From NCBI RefSeq assembly GCF_943590815.1, contig NZ_CALSBS010000003.1, forward strand, positions 1 to 64,000: DNA of 64,000 nucleotides. The letters run 5' to 3'. Each line of letters begins with the position of its first letter. The first letter of the stretch is position 1. The notes beneath the pieces are model-generated. The model was not told the origin of the DNA. It saw only the letters and a list, made by a program, of their open reading frames with translations, and did not search any database. This document shows positions 47,112 to 61,482 of this stretch, piece after piece. This DNA is from Pseudocitrobacter vendiensis. Its GTDB lineage: Bacteria > Pseudomonadota > Gammaproteobacteria > Enterobacterales > Enterobacteriaceae. The position numbers were made by a program, and so were the translations under genes.

Positions 47112-47861
47112 CTAATTGAGTATAAGAGCCTTATCAGCCGACAGGCTGGTGAATCGCATCAGACGGGCATCTTCGGCATTCGCGCGTGTCTGTGCGTCGG
47201 GCAGGCTCTGCCAGCCGTACTTACCGTCATATTGCCAGATTTTGAGCTTCTCGATGGCGGGCGTCGCGGCGAGCGACCAGACCAGCACATCCTCCGCATC
47301 GCTCAGCGCTTCCAGCTGCGCCAGACGAGCCGATCGCAAACGCCCCGAGCCCGGTAATAACTGGAGCAGTTCAGGCTTATCTTCATGGATTTCACCGGTG
47401 AGTTTCAGAATACTGTGGCGCAGAGTCAGCAACTGAACTTGCGCTTCATTTGCGTCATTTTGATTTTTAATCCATAGCTTCTCGTTGCTGGTGAAGCCGT
47501 CACTTTCCGGATTCTGGGCACGGGAAAGTGAATAGGCAGAGCGCTGTAATTCAATATCGAGCCCGCATTGTCCTTCGGTAGTCAGGGCGATGCCGACAAT
47601 GTTTCCGGCGTAGGCCAGCGAAAAATCGGGAAGGTTGGGGTCACGAAAAACCGGCCGGCCATCAGGTTGATTGATGATTTCTGGCAATTCGCTGATACCG
47701 TAGAGCATGAACACCAGTTCGGCGAGCAGGGCGCGTGACGCCAGAAATCGTGTTCGTCGGTGTGATGGTAACTCGCGGGCCGCATTATGACAGGCTGTTG
47801 ATAGCCTGACCGAGAGCATATGCCCGTCGTTCAGTATCCCTCTTGCAAAATGTATCGCCAT
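47112..47861 (-). CDS. 4'-phosphopantetheinyl transferase family protein YieE
   Basis: 249 residues from the ATG at 47861 (MAIHFARGILNDGH), matching E. coli YieE; a GGAG site lies 6 bp upstream. A longer frame with 13 more residues starts at 47900 and is less likely. Sfp-type features: SLAYAGNIVGIALTTEGQCGLDIELQ, which holds the GxD(I/L)E metal-binding Asp and Glu, and the later LRHSILKLTGE in place of the usual WxxKEA, a divergent form. It may transfer phosphopantetheine to an unknown carrier protein. It is encoded 38 bp upstream of chrR on the same strand. Confidence 0.85.
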   Translation of the reverse strand: MAIHFARGILNDGHMLSVRLSTACHNAARELPSHRRTRFLASRALLAELVFMLYGISELPEIINQPDGRPVFRDPNLPDFSLAYAGNIVGIALTTEGQCGLDIELQRSAYSLSRAQNPESDGFTSNEKLWIKNQNDANEAQVQLLTLRHSILKLTGEIHEDKPELLQLLPGSGRLRSARLAQLEALSDAEDVLVWSLAATPAIEKLKIWQYDGKYGWQSLPDAQTRANAEDARLMRFTSLSADKALILN

Positions 47862-48031
47862 TTTTCGCTCCGTGATTAATGGTCCGTTAATAAATTTCAC
47901 CCTTATATTATCGGTGAAACGTATACGTTTTAATGCGGAAGCGCAGACATTGAAAGGGTCAGGACAGGACTTTTACAATTCCTTAGCCGTAACAGTTAAA
48001 GATCTCGCAAAAATGACATAAATAAGCAGGA

Positions 48032-48991
48032 TCATTTAATATTCCGGTATAACGATTTGATGGTCTCCTTAAGCCAAACGATTTTGGGGTTATGGCTATT
48101 ACGCTTGTGCCACAGAAGCGTAAAAGGCACCATCAACTTTTCTCGTTGACTCTCATCAAAGGGTAACGGGCGGGCAACCAATGGTAGATGATGCTGCTGA
48201 TTGTAGTGCTGACAGTAGAGCGGCGCGGTAGCGATCAGCGAATGATCCGGTTGGGCGGCCATAAACAGCGATTGCTCAAACCCCGGCAGGCTCAGGGCAA
48301 TAGTGCGTTCGCGTCCCAGTTCCTGCAATACGTTATCCAGCGCCCAGGTGTCGCTCTGTTCCCAGCAGATGCTAATGTGTGGATAACGCAGGAAGGTCTC
48401 CAGATTCCACTCTTCGCGCAGCGCCGGATGATCCTCGCGCAACCAGACCCAGGGAAGATCGGTAAACAGCACCTCGAAGTCGATAGACAGGGGCAGGGCG
48501 CTAAGCAGCTCTCGTGAGCGCGGGTGGGTTTCGCGACCGGTAAATCCGATATCGACCTCGCCACGCGTGATGGCATCCAGCGAGTCGTAATCCCAGTTAC
48601 GCACTTTTATCGACGCCTGCGGGTAACGCTGATAAATCTGCTGTGACAGCGCATTAAATTTCAGCATCATCAGCGGCGACTCCGCTGCCAGCTCAAATTT
48701 CAGCCCTTCCGGCGTCTCGTTATGTGGCTTATCAAGGATTTGCTTACCCATCTGCATCCAGTCCGCCAGGTCCTGCTCAATGCTCACCATCATCGGCGTC
48801 GGCGTCAGCCCTAATGGCGTATTGATAAACAGCGGGTCGTCAAACCAGGCGCGCAGCTTGGCCAGAGACTTACTGACCGCCGACGGCGTCACGCTCATCC
48901 GCTTCGCCGCTTTGGTCACGCTGCGCTCCTGCGCCAGCAGTTGCAGGCATAACAGCAGGTTAAGATCGAGGCTGGTGATGGATTTCTTCAT
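48032..48991 (-). CDS. yidZ: LysR-family transcriptional regulator YidZ
   Basis: 319 residues, same as E. coli YidZ. N-terminal LysR helix-turn-helix ([46 protein letters not shown], about residues 9-54) and a C-terminal periplasmic-binding-like effector domain. In E. coli it has been linked to anaerobic nitric oxide resistance. Its start lies inside the end of mdtL (32-bp overlap), so it is translated from the mdtL message. Confidence 0.93.
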   Translation of the reverse strand: MKKSITSLDLNLLLCLQLLAQERSVTKAAKRMSVTPSAVSKSLAKLRAWFDDPLFINTPLGLTPTPMMVSIEQDLADWMQMGKQILDKPHNETPEGLKFELAAESPLMMLKFNALSQQIYQRYPQASIKVRNWDYDSLDAITRGEVDIGFTGRETHPRSRELLSALPLSIDFEVLFTDLPWVWLREDHPALREEWNLETFLRYPHISICWEQSDTWALDNVLQELGRERTIALSLPGFEQSLFMAAQPDHSLIATAPLYCQHYNQQHHLPLVARPLPFDESQREKLMVPFTLLWHKRNSHNPKIVWLKETIKSLYRNIK

Positions 48992-50144
48992 GGCGATGCG
49001 CGGTCCTGTTGGGCGTGACGGCGATAATCAGCAATAGACTCAGTATGCTACAGGCAATCAGAATCCCGATCAGCATATTCAGCGCATTGAGGCCGAGCAC
49101 CGCCGCTAGCCAAATCCACAGTGACGACCCACAAACCTGAGCAATTCCCAGCACCGAACTGGCGACGCCCGCGCGCAGGGCGAACGGACCGAGTGCCTGG
49201 CTCATCGCCACGCCAAAGCCGACCGAGAACCCTGCGCAAATCAGCGTAATGCCAAACAGCGTAACAGCATGGGTTGGCGCAAGGATGAGCACCACGCCCG
49301 CCGCCAGAAACAGGCACTGCGAGGCCATCATCAGCGTGCGCGGCTTAAAGATGCTCAACGCAAACGGCGTTGAGAACGAGACCGCCATACTTACGCCCGC
49401 CGTTAACGCCATGGTGGTGGCATACTCGCCGCGCGCAAAACCCATCATCTCCATTAACAGCACCGGCGACGTATTCACAAAAGTGAGGATCACCGACACG
49501 CTGAGCGTGGTGATGACCAGGCGGCTGAGGAAGAATCGGTCGAGCAGGGATTCGGCGGCTGGCGCAGAATGGGTGGTGGCATTTTGTAGTTTATCGGGCC
49601 GCGTCTCTTTCAGCACCAGCAGTGAGAGCAGGAACACCACTACGCCCATGGTTAACATGGTCCAGAACAGGCTCTGCCAGGGATAGCTGAGCATAATCAG
49701 ATGTCCCATCACGGGGGCCAGTACGGGCACAATACAGGTGATACCGTTCAGCAGCGACAGTACTTTTGCCCGTCGCTGGTCATCCAGGGTATCGCGCAGA
49801 ATTGCAAAGGCGACGACGTAGCAGTTCCCGGCACCGAACCCCTGCACGAAACGCCCCAGCAGAAACAGTGAGCTCTCCTGCGCCAGCGCACACAGCGCGG
49901 AGGCCAGCACAAACACCACCGCGCCAAACAGCGCGACAGGCCGACGCCCTGAGCGATCGGCGACGCGTCCGGCAAACAGCATCGCGGTTGCCATTCCAGC
50001 CAGATAAACCGAGAAGGCAATATGCAGCTGCGCCTCGCTGGCGTTGAGATCGACGGCAATACGCGGTAAACCCACCAGATACATATCGATGCCCGCGGGA
50101 TAAAGCAAAACAAGGGCGAAACTACACAGGAGATAACGGGCCAT
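48960..50144 (-). CDS. mdtL: Multidrug efflux MFS transporter MdtL (DHA1)
   Basis: 394 residues with 12 membrane spans; E. coli MdtL has 391. Motif [12 protein letters not shown] after TM2 and a TM5 proline-glycine motif ([17 protein letters not shown]) mark a proton-driven drug exporter. Overexpression gives chloramphenicol resistance in E. coli. In E. coli tnaCAB lies directly upstream; here the upstream gap of 226 bp runs straight to mnmE and holds a REP/BIME repeat. Confidence 0.94.
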   Translation of the reverse strand: MARYLLCSFALVLLYPAGIDMYLVGLPRIAVDLNASEAQLHIAFSVYLAGMATAMLFAGRVADRSGRRPVALFGAVVFVLASALCALAQESSLFLLGRFVQGFGAGNCYVVAFAILRDTLDDQRRAKVLSLLNGITCIVPVLAPVMGHLIMLSYPWQSLFWTMLTMGVVVFLLSLLVLKETRPDKLQNATTHSAPAAESLLDRFFLSRLVITTLSVSVILTFVNTSPVLLMEMMGFARGEYATTMALTAGVSMAVSFSTPFALSIFKPRTLMMASQCLFLAAGVVLILAPTHAVTLFGITLICAGFSVGFGVAMSQALGPFALRAGVASSVLGIAQVCGSSLWIWLAAVLGLNALNMLIGILIACSILSLLLIIAVTPNRTAHRHEEIHHQPRS

Positions 50145-50263
50145 AGCGTCCTCACATTAAGCGTGGCGCTCAGGATACGGGGAGGGAGATTAGCTGGCGA
50201 GTTGCCATTTGGACAAGTGTGATTTCCTGTGGGGAAAACTCACATGGCGGGCAGTGGTGCTAA

Positions 50264-50343
50264 ACGCCCGGTGGCGCTGCGCTTACCGGGCCTACAGGGG
50301 GTCCCCGTAGGCCGGATAAGGCGTTTACGCCGCCATCCGGCGA
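50264..50343. repeat. BIME-type repeat between mdtL and mnmE
   Basis: Two inverted REP units: CCCGGTGGCGCTGCGCTTACCGGGCC, then GTAGGCCGGATAAGGCG...CGCCGCCATCCGGC. They mark the junction where tnaCAB is found in E. coli. Nothing resembling tnaC, tnaA or tnaB remains in the gap. Confidence 0.85.
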
Positions 50344-50370
50344 TGGGCACCAGAGCCTGATGAAAATACC

Positions 50371-51735
50371 TTACTTGCCAATACAAAAACTCGAGAAAAT
50401 CCGCCCCAGCAAATCATCGGAGGTGAATTCCCCGGTTATCTCGCTCAGGGCCTGCTGGGCGAGGCGCAGCTCTTCAGCCAGCAGTTCACCCGCCCAGGCG
50501 CCCAACAGCTGCGCCTTGCCCTGCTGAAGGTGCTCTGCGGCCTGCTCCAGCGCCTGCAAGTGTCGACGACGTGCCAGGAAACCGCCTTCCATATTGGTTT
50601 CAAAGCCCATGCTCTGTTTGAGATGGTTGCGCAGCACTTCCACGCCATCGCCGGTACGCGCGGAAAGACGAACCAGTGAGTGACCATTCACCTCGCTCAG
50701 TCCCTGCGGCTCGCCAGTGATATCCGCTTTGTTACGGACCACCGTTATCGGCAGATTTGCCGGCAGGCGGGCGATAAAGTCAGGCCAGATAGCCGCCGGG
50801 TCAACGGCGTCAGTGGTGGTGCCATCAACCATAAACAGCACACGGTCGGCCTGTTCAATCTCCTGCCAGGCGCGCTCAATACCGATGCGTTCCACTTCAT
50901 CACTGGCTTCACGCAGGCCCGCCGTATCGATGATATGTAGCGGCATGCCGTCGATGTGAATATGTTCACGCAGCACGTCGCGCGTGGTGCCTGCTATATC
51001 GGTAACAATAGCCGCCTCACGCCCTGCCAGCGCATTCAGCAGGCTCGATTTCCCGGCATTAGGGCGTCCGGCAATCACCACTTTCATCCCTTCACGCAGC
51101 AGGCTGCCCTGACGCGCTTCGGCACGCACGGCGTCGAGATCGGTCATCACATTGTTCAGTTGTGCTTCGATTTTACCGTCCGAGAGGAAATCAATTTCTT
51201 CGTCCGGGAAGTCGATGGCGGCTTCCACGTAGATGCGCAGGTGAGTGAGTGCTTCCACCAGGTGGTTTACGCGTGCAGAAAACGCCCCCTGTAACGAGTT
51301 CAGGGCTGAGCGCGCCGCCTGTTCGGAGCTGGCGTCAATCAGATCGGCAATCGCTTCTGCCTGCGCTAAATCAAGCTTGTCGTTCAGGAATGCACGCTCG
51401 GAGAATTCTCCCGGCTTTGCGATACGCACGCCCGGGATCGCCAGAATACGTTTGAGCAGCAGGTCCAGAATCACCGGGCCGCCGTGTCCCTGAAGTTCCA
51501 ACACGTCTTCACCGGTAAACGAGTTTGGTCCGGGGAACCACAGGGCGATGCCCTGATCCAGCGCGGTACCATCGACATCTTTGAACGGCAAATAGTCGGC
51601 GTAGCGAGGTTTAGGCAGTTTGCCCAGTACGGCTTCTGCTACTTCACGCGCTTTCAGGCCAGAGATGCGCAGAATACCCACCCCACCGCGTCCCGGAGGG
51701 GTGGCCTGGGCGATGATCGTGTCGTTATGGCTCAT
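50371..51735 (-). CDS. mnmE: tRNA uridine-5-carboxymethylaminomethyl modification GTPase MnmE
   Basis: 454 residues from the ATG at 51735 ([26 protein letters not shown]), as in E. coli; a further ATG 39 bp upstream is in frame but runs into the yidC terminator. The N-terminal domain binds formyl-tetrahydrofolate, a helical domain follows, and the G domain is inserted in it (G1 [14 protein letters not shown] near residue 222, G2/G3 TTRD and DTAGLRE, G4 NKAD). It ends with the essential CIGK motif. It acts with MnmG on U34 of tRNA. Confidence 0.97.
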   Translation of the reverse strand: MSHNDTIIAQATPPGRGGVGILRISGLKAREVAEAVLGKLPKPRYADYLPFKDVDGTALDQGIALWFPGPNSFTGEDVLELQGHGGPVILDLLLKRILAIPGVRIAKPGEFSERAFLNDKLDLAQAEAIADLIDASSEQAARSALNSLQGAFSARVNHLVEALTHLRIYVEAAIDFPDEEIDFLSDGKIEAQLNNVMTDLDAVRAEARQGSLLREGMKVVIAGRPNAGKSSLLNALAGREAAIVTDIAGTTRDVLREHIHIDGMPLHIIDTAGLREASDEVERIGIERAWQEIEQADRVLFMVDGTTTDAVDPAAIWPDFIARLPANLPITVVRNKADITGEPQGLSEVNGHSLVRLSARTGDGVEVLRNHLKQSMGFETNMEGGFLARRRHLQALEQAAEHLQQGKAQLLGAWAGELLAEELRLAQQALSEITGEFTSDDLLGRIFSSFCIGK

Positions 51736-51758
51736 GATATGTCTCGTCCAATACAAAT

Positions 51759-51783
51759 AAAAAAAGGCGGTCATGAGACCGCC
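51759..51783 (-). terminator. Rho-independent terminator of the rpmH-yidC cluster
   Basis: On the minus strand GGCGGTC-TCAT-GACCGCC is followed by seven T residues, 57 bp after the yidC stop. A REP unit (51797-51835) lies between. It separates the cluster from mnmE. Confidence 0.92.
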
Positions 51784-51796
51784 CTATCATTATTGT

Positions 51797-51835
51797 TCCG
51801 ATTGCCGGGAGGCGCTACGCTTACCCGGCCTACAC
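51797..51835. repeat. REP unit downstream of yidC
   Basis: Single REP-type unit GCCGGGAGGCGCTACGCTTACCCGGC followed by CTACAC, directly after the yidC stop. Same repeat class as elsewhere in the window. Confidence 0.75.
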
Positions 51836-51839
51836 CGAA

Positions 51840-53483
51840 TCAGGAGCTTTTCTTCTCGCGGCTATGCAGGCCACGTTTCTCCAGACCACGGTAAATCAGC
51901 TGCTGCTGAATAATGGTCACCAGGTTGCTGACGATATAGTACAGCACCAGACCTGACGGGAACCACAGGAAGAACACGGTGAAGATGACCGGCATAAAGG
52001 TCATGATCTTCTGCTGCATCGGGTCGGTTACAGTGGTCGGCGACATCTTCTGAATGAAGAACATCGTCACGCCCATCAGAATCGGCAGGATGTAGTACGG
52101 GTCCTGTGCAGACAAGTCGTGGATCCAGAGTGCGAACGGCGCATGACGCAGTTCAACGGAGCCCATCAGCATGTAGTACAGCGCAAGGAAGATTGGCATC
52201 TGGATCAGCAGCGGGAAGCAACCGCCCAGTGGGTTAACTTTCTCTGCTTTGTACAGGGCCATCATTTCCTGGCTCTGACGCTGTTTGTCATCGCCCAGAC
52301 GCTCACGCATTGCCTGAATCTTCGGCTGCAGCATACGCATCTTCGCCATGGAGGTGTACTGCGCTTTAGTCAGCGGGTACATGATGCCACGAACGATGAA
52401 GGTGATAACGATGATGGAGAAGCCCCAGTTACCCAGGAAGCTGTGGATCCATTTCAGCAGTTTGAACAGCGGCTGAGAGATGAACCACAACCAACCGTAA
52501 TCAACGGTCAGATCCAGGTGCGGCGCAACGGCTGCCATTTTATCCTGAATTTCCGGGCCAACCCACAGGGTGCTGCCCAGGGTACCGGTTTGACCCGGTT
52601 GAACCAGAACAGGCTGAGATTTGTAGCCGATTGCTGCAACGCCATTACCGAGGTTAGCGGTATAGAAGTTGTTGGAGCCATCGTTACGCGGAACCCATGC
52701 CGTTGCAAAGTACTGTTGCAGCATCGCCACCCAACCGCCTTTAGAGCTGACGTTCAGGTTTTCGTTATCTGCAATGGTATCGAATTTGTATTTTTCATAC
52801 TTCGCGTCAGGCGTAGAGTACGCGGCGCCGCGGAAGGTGTGCAGCGCAAAGTTGCTGCTGCCCGTATCGCGGTGAGTCGGCAGATTGATGGACTGCTTAA
52901 GCTGACCAAAGGTGGACAACTCTAACGGTTTCTCGCTGCTGTTCTGTACGCTGTAGCCCACGTTCACCGTATACTCGCCCTTTTTCAGGGTGAAGGTTTT
53001 GGTGAAGGTGTTGCCCGCTTTATCGGTATAGGTCATCGGGATAACCAGTTCGTTCTGGCCATCGGCCATCACAAAGGTATCGCTGGTGACGTTATACAGC
53101 GGACGATCGCCATTAGCCGGGTTATCCGGGCCATCACGACCGGTCAGGCCGCTTTGTGCCTGATAGATAAACTGCGGCGTCGTTTCCAGTAACTGGAACG
53201 GCTCAGAAGATTTGAGTTCTTTCGGGTAAGCCAACAGGAGTGCCTGCTCAACATCACCACCACGGGTGTTGATGGTCAGCTCGAGCACATCGGTTTTCAC
53301 CGTAATCAGTTTCCCCTGGCCACTGGCCGGTACGCCCTGGTCGGCGGCGCTACCCGCTGCGGTGGTCGTAGTCTGCGTGGTCTGCTGCTGAGGTTGAGGA
53401 TTTTTATCCTGCTCCCAAGCCTGCCAGATCATGAAAGACACGAACAACAAAGCGATGATGAGAAGATTGCGTTGCGAATCCAT
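51840..53483 (-). CDS. yidC: Membrane protein insertase YidC
   Basis: 547 residues, one shorter than E. coli YidC. N-terminal uncleaved membrane anchor ([23 protein letters not shown]), a large periplasmic beta domain (about residues 30-340), and five C-terminal membrane helices with the conserved hydrophilic groove Arg ([24 protein letters not shown], about residue 366). It inserts small membrane proteins, including subunits a and c of the ATP synthase encoded here, alone or with SecYEG. It starts 2 bp after yidD. Confidence 0.97.
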   Translation of the reverse strand: MDSQRNLLIIALLFVSFMIWQAWEQDKNPQPQQQTTQTTTTAAGSAADQGVPASGQGKLITVKTDVLELTINTRGGDVEQALLLAYPKELKSSEPFQLLETTPQFIYQAQSGLTGRDGPDNPANGDRPLYNVTSDTFVMADGQNELVIPMTYTDKAGNTFTKTFTLKKGEYTVNVGYSVQNSSEKPLELSTFGQLKQSINLPTHRDTGSSNFALHTFRGAAYSTPDAKYEKYKFDTIADNENLNVSSKGGWVAMLQQYFATAWVPRNDGSNNFYTANLGNGVAAIGYKSQPVLVQPGQTGTLGSTLWVGPEIQDKMAAVAPHLDLTVDYGWLWFISQPLFKLLKWIHSFLGNWGFSIIVITFIVRGIMYPLTKAQYTSMAKMRMLQPKIQAMRERLGDDKQRQSQEMMALYKAEKVNPLGGCFPLLIQMPIFLALYYMLMGSVELRHAPFALWIHDLSAQDPYYILPILMGVTMFFIQKMSPTTVTDPMQQKIMTFMPVIFTVFFLWFPSGLVLYYIVSNLVTIIQQQLIYRGLEKRGLHSREKKSS

Positions 53484-53485
53484 CG

Positions 53486-53743
53486 TTAGTGTTCTCTGGT
53501 ATTAAAAGGTCCGGGGGGGACGGGGTCGTCTCCACCTGGGTGTAAAGGGTGGCATTTTAATACGCGTTTCACTGTCAACCAACTGCCTTTTATCACTCCA
53601 AACCTGCGCAATGCCTCAATTCCGTATTGTGAACAGGTAGGAGTGAAACGGCAATGCGGCCCGAGTAGCGGACTAATCAGGCGTTGATAGACCCGAATGA
53701 GGGCTATCAGGAGCCGTGAGCCAGGCGACAATGGCGGCGCCAT
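53486..53743 (-). CDS. yidD: Membrane protein insertion efficiency factor YidD
   Basis: 85 residues, near-identical to E. coli YidD. An amphipathic N-terminal helix (residues 5-25) and the conserved Cys-rich core [20 protein letters not shown] (about residues 30-49). It is thought to assist YidC at the inner membrane. It overlaps the end of rnpA by 37 bp. Confidence 0.95.
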   Translation of the reverse strand: MAPPLSPGSRLLIALIRVYQRLISPLLGPHCRFTPTCSQYGIEALRRFGVIKGSWLTVKRVLKCHPLHPGGDDPVPPGPFNTREH

Positions 53744-54066
53744 AATTTTTCCAACGCTTCCGAAAGAGCACGGTTATCGAGGTCTGCAACCCCTTTCTTC
53801 GCCACCACCACGAAATCCATAGACGGAAGTTCATGTTGACGTAAACGGAAGCTTTCACGCGTCAGACGTTTAATCCGATTGCGTTCATGCGCACGCTTAA
53901 CATTTTTCTTGGCGACTGTAAGACCGATACGGGGATGCCCCAGCGAATTTTGGCGGCCGAGGATGGTGATTTGCGGCGTGCCAGCCCGTTGTGGCTGCTG
54001 GAAGACGAATGTGAAATGAGTGGGAGTTAACAAACGTAACTCCCTGGGAAATGCGAGCTTAACCAC
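53707..54066 (-). CDS. rnpA: Ribonuclease P protein component
   Basis: 119 residues from a GTG start, as in E. coli. Basic protein with the RNR signature [28 protein letters not shown] (about residues 48-75) that contacts the RNase P RNA and the pre-tRNA 5' leader. It raises the affinity of the ribozyme for precursor tRNA. It lies 16 bp after rpmH and overlaps yidD. Confidence 0.96.
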   Translation of the reverse strand: MVKLAFPRELRLLTPTHFTFVFQQPQRAGTPQITILGRQNSLGHPRIGLTVAKKNVKRAHERNRIKRLTRESFRLRQHELPSMDFVVVAKKGVADLDNRALSEALEKLWRRHCRLAHGS

Positions 54067-54082
54067 TCAGGGGTTAGCTTTA

Positions 54083-54235
<153 letters not shown>

Positions 54236-54325
54236 CTAAACTTGAATAAATTCAATGGCTTTATTGGATATCCGCCCGAAAATCGAACGATGGACACCGA
54301 AGCCATGGGTGATTAAAGAGGCCGG

Positions 54326-54354
54326 ATTGTAATAATTGTACACTCCGGAGTCAA
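54326..54354 (-). promoter_or_regulatory. rpmH promoter
   Basis: On the minus strand, -35 TTGACT (54349-54354), a 17-bp spacer and -10 TACAAT (54326-54331), about 100 bp upstream of the rpmH start. It is strong and near-consensus, as expected for a ribosomal protein gene. Confidence 0.85.
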
Positions 54355-55015
54355 TTCTCTTTCCTTATTTACCGCGCAATTTACCACGTTTTTTTGTAGC
54401 GATTAGCACGGAAAATGAGCAACATCTGACGCCTGTAGGCACGTAGCATGCGCTGGGTCGGGGATTATACGGCCTGACCATCAAAGCGCAAGGATCATCC
54501 AGGATCTTTATTAGATCATTTAAGCAAAAATTTGTCGGTACTCATTAATTTTTCCAATATGCGGCGTAAATCGTCCCTCCTTCTCTTGCGGATCGTTTAC
54601 ACTTAGCCGGTCTCGATCCTTCCTGTGGATAAATCGGGAAGAATCTGTGAGAAACAGAAGATCTCTGGCTCAGTTTAGGCTATGATCCGCGGTCCTGATC
54701 GGATCCACGGATCCTGGTCAGGAAAACACACTGAACGCTTCCGGTGTTTCTGGTTGCGCTACTGCCCACGGGCAGCCGAGGTGTTTTGTGGAAAACCGCA
54801 AAGAGCGGTTCGCACGTCACCCTTGTGCATTGGGTCTTTTCGACGTGTGCCAATAATCACGAACTTTTTAATCTTATACACAGCACTATTCAGGCTGCAT
54901 CTGCGGCTACTGAGTGAGTCCCCGACAGTTTATGTCAGGCCGGTTCATCAACAGCACCCTGACAGGGTCGCCTGAACGATGATGTGTATCGACTTTTTTT
55001 CGAGTGGAGTCCGCC
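54355..55015 (+). promoter_or_regulatory. dnaA promoter and leader region
   Basis: About 660 bp between the rpmH promoter and dnaA without a supported gene. A consensus DnaA box TGTGGATAA is at 54624-54632, between two GATC-rich stretches (54473-54520 and 54585-54715), as in the autoregulated E. coli dnaA promoter. A second, R2-like box TTATACACA is at 54874-54882 in the leader. GATC sites near 54499, 54514, 54594, 54615, 54660, 54682, 54698, 54703 and 54711 suggest SeqA sequestration after replication. Exact -35 and -10 elements are not certain by eye. Confidence 0.75.
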
Positions 55016-56413
55016 GTGTCACTTTCGCTTTGGCAGCAGTGTCTTGCCCGATTGCAGGATGAGTTACCAGCCACAGAATTCAGCATGTGGATCCGCCCGT
55101 TGCAGGCGGAACTGAGCGATAACACGCTGGCCCTGTACGCGCCAAATCGTTTTGTGCTTGATTGGGTAAGAGATAAATACCTGAACAATATCAACGGGCT
55201 GCTGAATGATTTCTGCGGTTCTGACGCCCCACAGCTGCGCTTTGAAGTGGGCACCAAACCGGTCACCCCTACGCTCAAAGAGACGGCAAACGTCGCGATC
55301 CCAGCACAGGCCGCGCAGGTGCATACGCCACGTGCCGTGCCCGCACCGCGTCAGGGTTGGGATAACGTACCGGCCCCGGCTGAGCCTTCTTACCGCTCCA
55401 ACGTCAACGTAAAACATACCTTCGATAACTTCGTTGAAGGTAAGTCTAACCAGCTGGCACGCGCGGCGGCGCGCCAGGTGGCGGACAATCCTGGCGGCGC
55501 CTATAACCCGCTGTTTCTATACGGCGGTACGGGCCTCGGTAAAACGCACTTATTACATGCGGTCGGTAACGGCATCATCGCGCGTAAACCGAACGCCAAA
55601 GTGGTGTACATGCACTCCGAGCGTTTTGTGCAGGACATGGTAAAAGCCCTGCAAAACAACGCCATTGAAGAGTTCAAACGCTACTATCGCTCTGTCGATG
55701 CGCTGCTTATCGATGACATCCAGTTCTTTGCCAATAAAGAACGATCCCAGGAAGAATTTTTCCACACCTTTAATGCCCTGTTGGAAGGTAATCAACAGAT
55801 CATCCTGACATCGGATCGCTATCCAAAAGAGATCAACGGCGTGGAAGATCGTCTGAAATCCCGCTTTGGCTGGGGCCTGACGGTGGCGATTGAGCCGCCG
55901 GAACTGGAAACCCGCGTGGCTATTCTGATGAAAAAAGCCGACGAGAACGATATTCGACTGCCGGGTGAGGTGGCGTTCTTTATTGCCAAGCGTCTACGCT
56001 CTAACGTGCGTGAGCTGGAAGGGGCATTGAATCGCGTGATTGCCAACGCCAACTTTACGGGCCGGGCTATCACTATCGACTTCGTTCGCGAAGCGCTGCG
56101 CGATTTGCTCGCGCTGCAGGAAAAACTGGTCACTATCGACAATATTCAGAAGACGGTGGCCGAGTACTACAAGATTAAGGTGGCGGATTTGCTCTCCAAA
56201 CGGCGTTCCCGTTCGGTGGCGCGTCCGCGTCAAATGGCGATGGCGCTGGCTAAAGAGCTGACCAACCACAGTCTGCCAGAAATTGGCGACGCATTTGGTG
56301 GTCGTGACCATACTACCGTGCTTCATGCCTGCCGTAAGATTGAGCAGCTGCGTGAAGAGAGCCACGATATCAAAGAAGATTTTTCAAATTTAATCAGAAC
56401 ATTATCGTCGTGA
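55016..56413 (+). CDS. dnaA: Chromosomal replication initiator protein DnaA
   Basis: 465 residues from the GTG at 55016 (conserved N-terminus [21 protein letters not shown]); a GTG 12 bp upstream is in frame but not conserved. Domain I (1-86) binds DnaB/DiaA, then a variable linker II. The AAA+ domain III has Walker [13 protein letters not shown] and Walker [10 protein letters not shown], and the domain IV helix-turn-helix has the signature [14 protein letters not shown] that reads DnaA boxes. It acts at the oriC 39 kb away in this window. It is followed after 4 bp by dnaN. Confidence 0.98.
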   Translation: MSLSLWQQCLARLQDELPATEFSMWIRPLQAELSDNTLALYAPNRFVLDWVRDKYLNNINGLLNDFCGSDAPQLRFEVGTKPVTPTLKETANVAIPAQAAQVHTPRAVPAPRQGWDNVPAPAEPSYRSNVNVKHTFDNFVEGKSNQLARAAARQVADNPGGAYNPLFLYGGTGLGKTHLLHAVGNGIIARKPNAKVVYMHSERFVQDMVKALQNNAIEEFKRYYRSVDALLIDDIQFFANKERSQEEFFHTFNALLEGNQQIILTSDRYPKEINGVEDRLKSRFGWGLTVAIEPPELETRVAILMKKADENDIRLPGEVAFFIAKRLRSNVRELEGALNRVIANANFTGRAITIDFVREALRDLLALQEKLVTIDNIQKTVAEYYKIKVADLLSKRRSRSVARPRQMAMALAKELTNHSLPEIGDAFGGRDHTTVLHACRKIEQLREESHDIKEDFSNLIRTLSS

Positions 56414-56417
56414 CGCT

Positions 56418-57517
56418 ATGAAATTTACCGTAGAACGTGAACATTTATTAAAACCGTTACAACAGGTGAGTGGCCCGTTAGGTGGCCGCCCGACGCTGCC
56501 TATTCTCGGAAACCTGTTGTTGCAGGTCGCTGACGGTACGCTGTCATTGACCGGTACCGATTTAGAAATGGAGATGGTCGCTCGCGTGGCGCTGGTACAG
56601 GCGCACGAACCCGGCGCGACCACCGTCCCGGCGCGTAAATTCTTCGATATCTGCCGTGGTCTGCCGGAAGGCGCCGAGATCGCCGTGCAGCTGGAAGGCG
56701 ACCGCATGCTGGTCCGTTCTGGCCGTAGCCGCTTCTCGCTTTCCACATTGCCTGCCGCAGATTTCCCGAATCTGGACGACTGGCAGAGCGAGGTGGAATT
56801 CACCCTGCCACAGGCGACCATGAAACGTCTGATTGAAGCGACCCAGTTCTCGATGGCGCATCAGGACGTTCGCTATTACTTAAACGGCATGCTGTTCGAA
56901 ACCGAAGGTGAAGAGCTGCGCACCGTGGCGACCGATGGTCACCGTCTGGCGGTATGCTCTATGCCGATCGGCGAATCGCTGCCAAACCATTCGGTGATCG
57001 TGCCGCGTAAAGGCGTAATTGAACTGATGCGTATGCTCGACGGTGGTGATAACCCGCTGCGCGTACAAATTGGCAGTAATAACATCCGCGCGCACGTCGG
57101 CGATTTTATCTTCACTTCTAAGCTGGTTGATGGCCGTTTCCCGGATTATCGCCGCGTATTGCCGAAGAACCCGGACAAACATCTGGATGCCGGCTGCGAT
57201 ATTCTCAAGCAGGCGTTCGCACGTGCGGCCATTCTTTCCAACGAAAAATTCCGCGGCGTGCGTCTGTTTGTCAGCGAAAATCAGCTGAAAATCACCGCCA
57301 ACAACCCGGAACAGGAAGAAGCGGAAGAGATTCTGGACGTCAACTATTCCGGCACCGAGATGGAAATTGGCTTTAACGTCAGTTACGTCCTCGACGTGCT
57401 GAATGCGCTGAAATGTGAAAACGTACGTATTTTGCTGACGGACTCTGTTTCCAGCGTTCAGATTGAAGATGCCGCATCACAGTCGGCTGCCTATGTTGTC
57501 ATGCCAATGAGACTGTA

Positions 57518-57518
<1 letters not shown>
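56418..57518 (+). CDS. dnaN: DNA polymerase III beta subunit (sliding clamp)
   Basis: 366 residues, same as E. coli. Three repeated clamp domains; the N-terminus [30 protein letters not shown] and C-terminus [13 protein letters not shown] are conserved, the latter forming part of the partner-binding pocket. The dimer encircles DNA and tethers polymerase. Its stop overlaps the recF start (TAATG). Confidence 0.98.
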
Positions 57519-61034
<3,516 letters not shown>

Positions 61035-61049
61035 ACCGTTGGCAAATGC

Positions 61050-61125
61050 CCGGTGGCGCAGCGCTTACCGGGCCTACAATGATCTTTTGTAGGCCGGATA
61101 AGGCGTTTACGCCGCCATCCGGAAA
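61050..61125. repeat. BIME-type repeat after gyrB
   Basis: Paired REP units CCCGGTGGCGCAGCGCTTACCGGGCC and GTAGGCCGGATAAGGCG...CGCCGCCATCCGG, almost the same pair as at 50264-50343, placed between the gyrB stop and its terminator. Confidence 0.85.
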
Positions 61126-61141
61126 AACAATGCCATCATGG

Positions 61142-61171
61142 AACGCCTGAATTTATTCAGGCGTTTTTTTT
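61142..61171 (+). terminator. Rho-independent terminator of gyrB
   Basis: AACGCCTGAA / TTCAGGCGTT perfect 10-bp stem, TTTA loop and a run of eight T residues, 107 bp after the gyrB stop. Past this point the gene order departs from E. coli. Confidence 0.95.
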
Positions 61172-61262
61172 CGTCGACTGATGCAAGTTCGGAATCACAA
61201 ACGAGTTGTAGCGGGGCGGTGACGATATCGACAGCGACGGATAGGGGTTAGAACGCCTTGCA

Positions 61263-61466
61263 TTAAGCAGTACCCTCCTCTCTGATTTCGAAGGTAAAGG
61301 GCTTAGCAATGCGCTCGATTCGTTCACTCGCGTTTTTGGCAATAACATCATTCCTTGAAAGGTAAAAACTCAAATCAAAAACCCTGATGTTTTGTCCCTT
61401 TTGAATATCAGGTGCAAACGTTTGTACTTTCTTCAATTGCTGTTCATCGAACGAGCCTTGTTCTTT
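61263..61466 (-). pseudogene. Gene remnant: open frame without start, next to a decayed frame
   Basis: A 67-codon open frame bounded by stops on the minus strand, with no ATG and no ribosome binding site. Its translation looks like real protein: acidic and basic residues in balance, containing LKKVQTFAPDIQKGQ and NASERIERIAKPFTFEIREE. In the same frame after the stop there is another protein-like run, LSVAVDIVTAPLQLV. I do not recognise the parent family. Best explained as the 3' end of a gene whose 5' part was lost when the flavoenzyme-PTS segment came to lie beside it. It could also be a short coding region using a non-standard start. Confidence 0.35.
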
Positions 61467-61482
61467 TTAGTTCATCTCTGGT

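Noticed and set aside
54682-54975. 97-codon open frame in the dnaA leader
   Set aside because: It lies in the regulatory region with dense GATC sites; no ribosome binding site and no recognisable product.
61157-61351. 64-codon minus-strand frame after gyrB
   Set aside because: It overlaps the gyrB terminator and is out of frame with the more protein-like remnant at 61263-61466.
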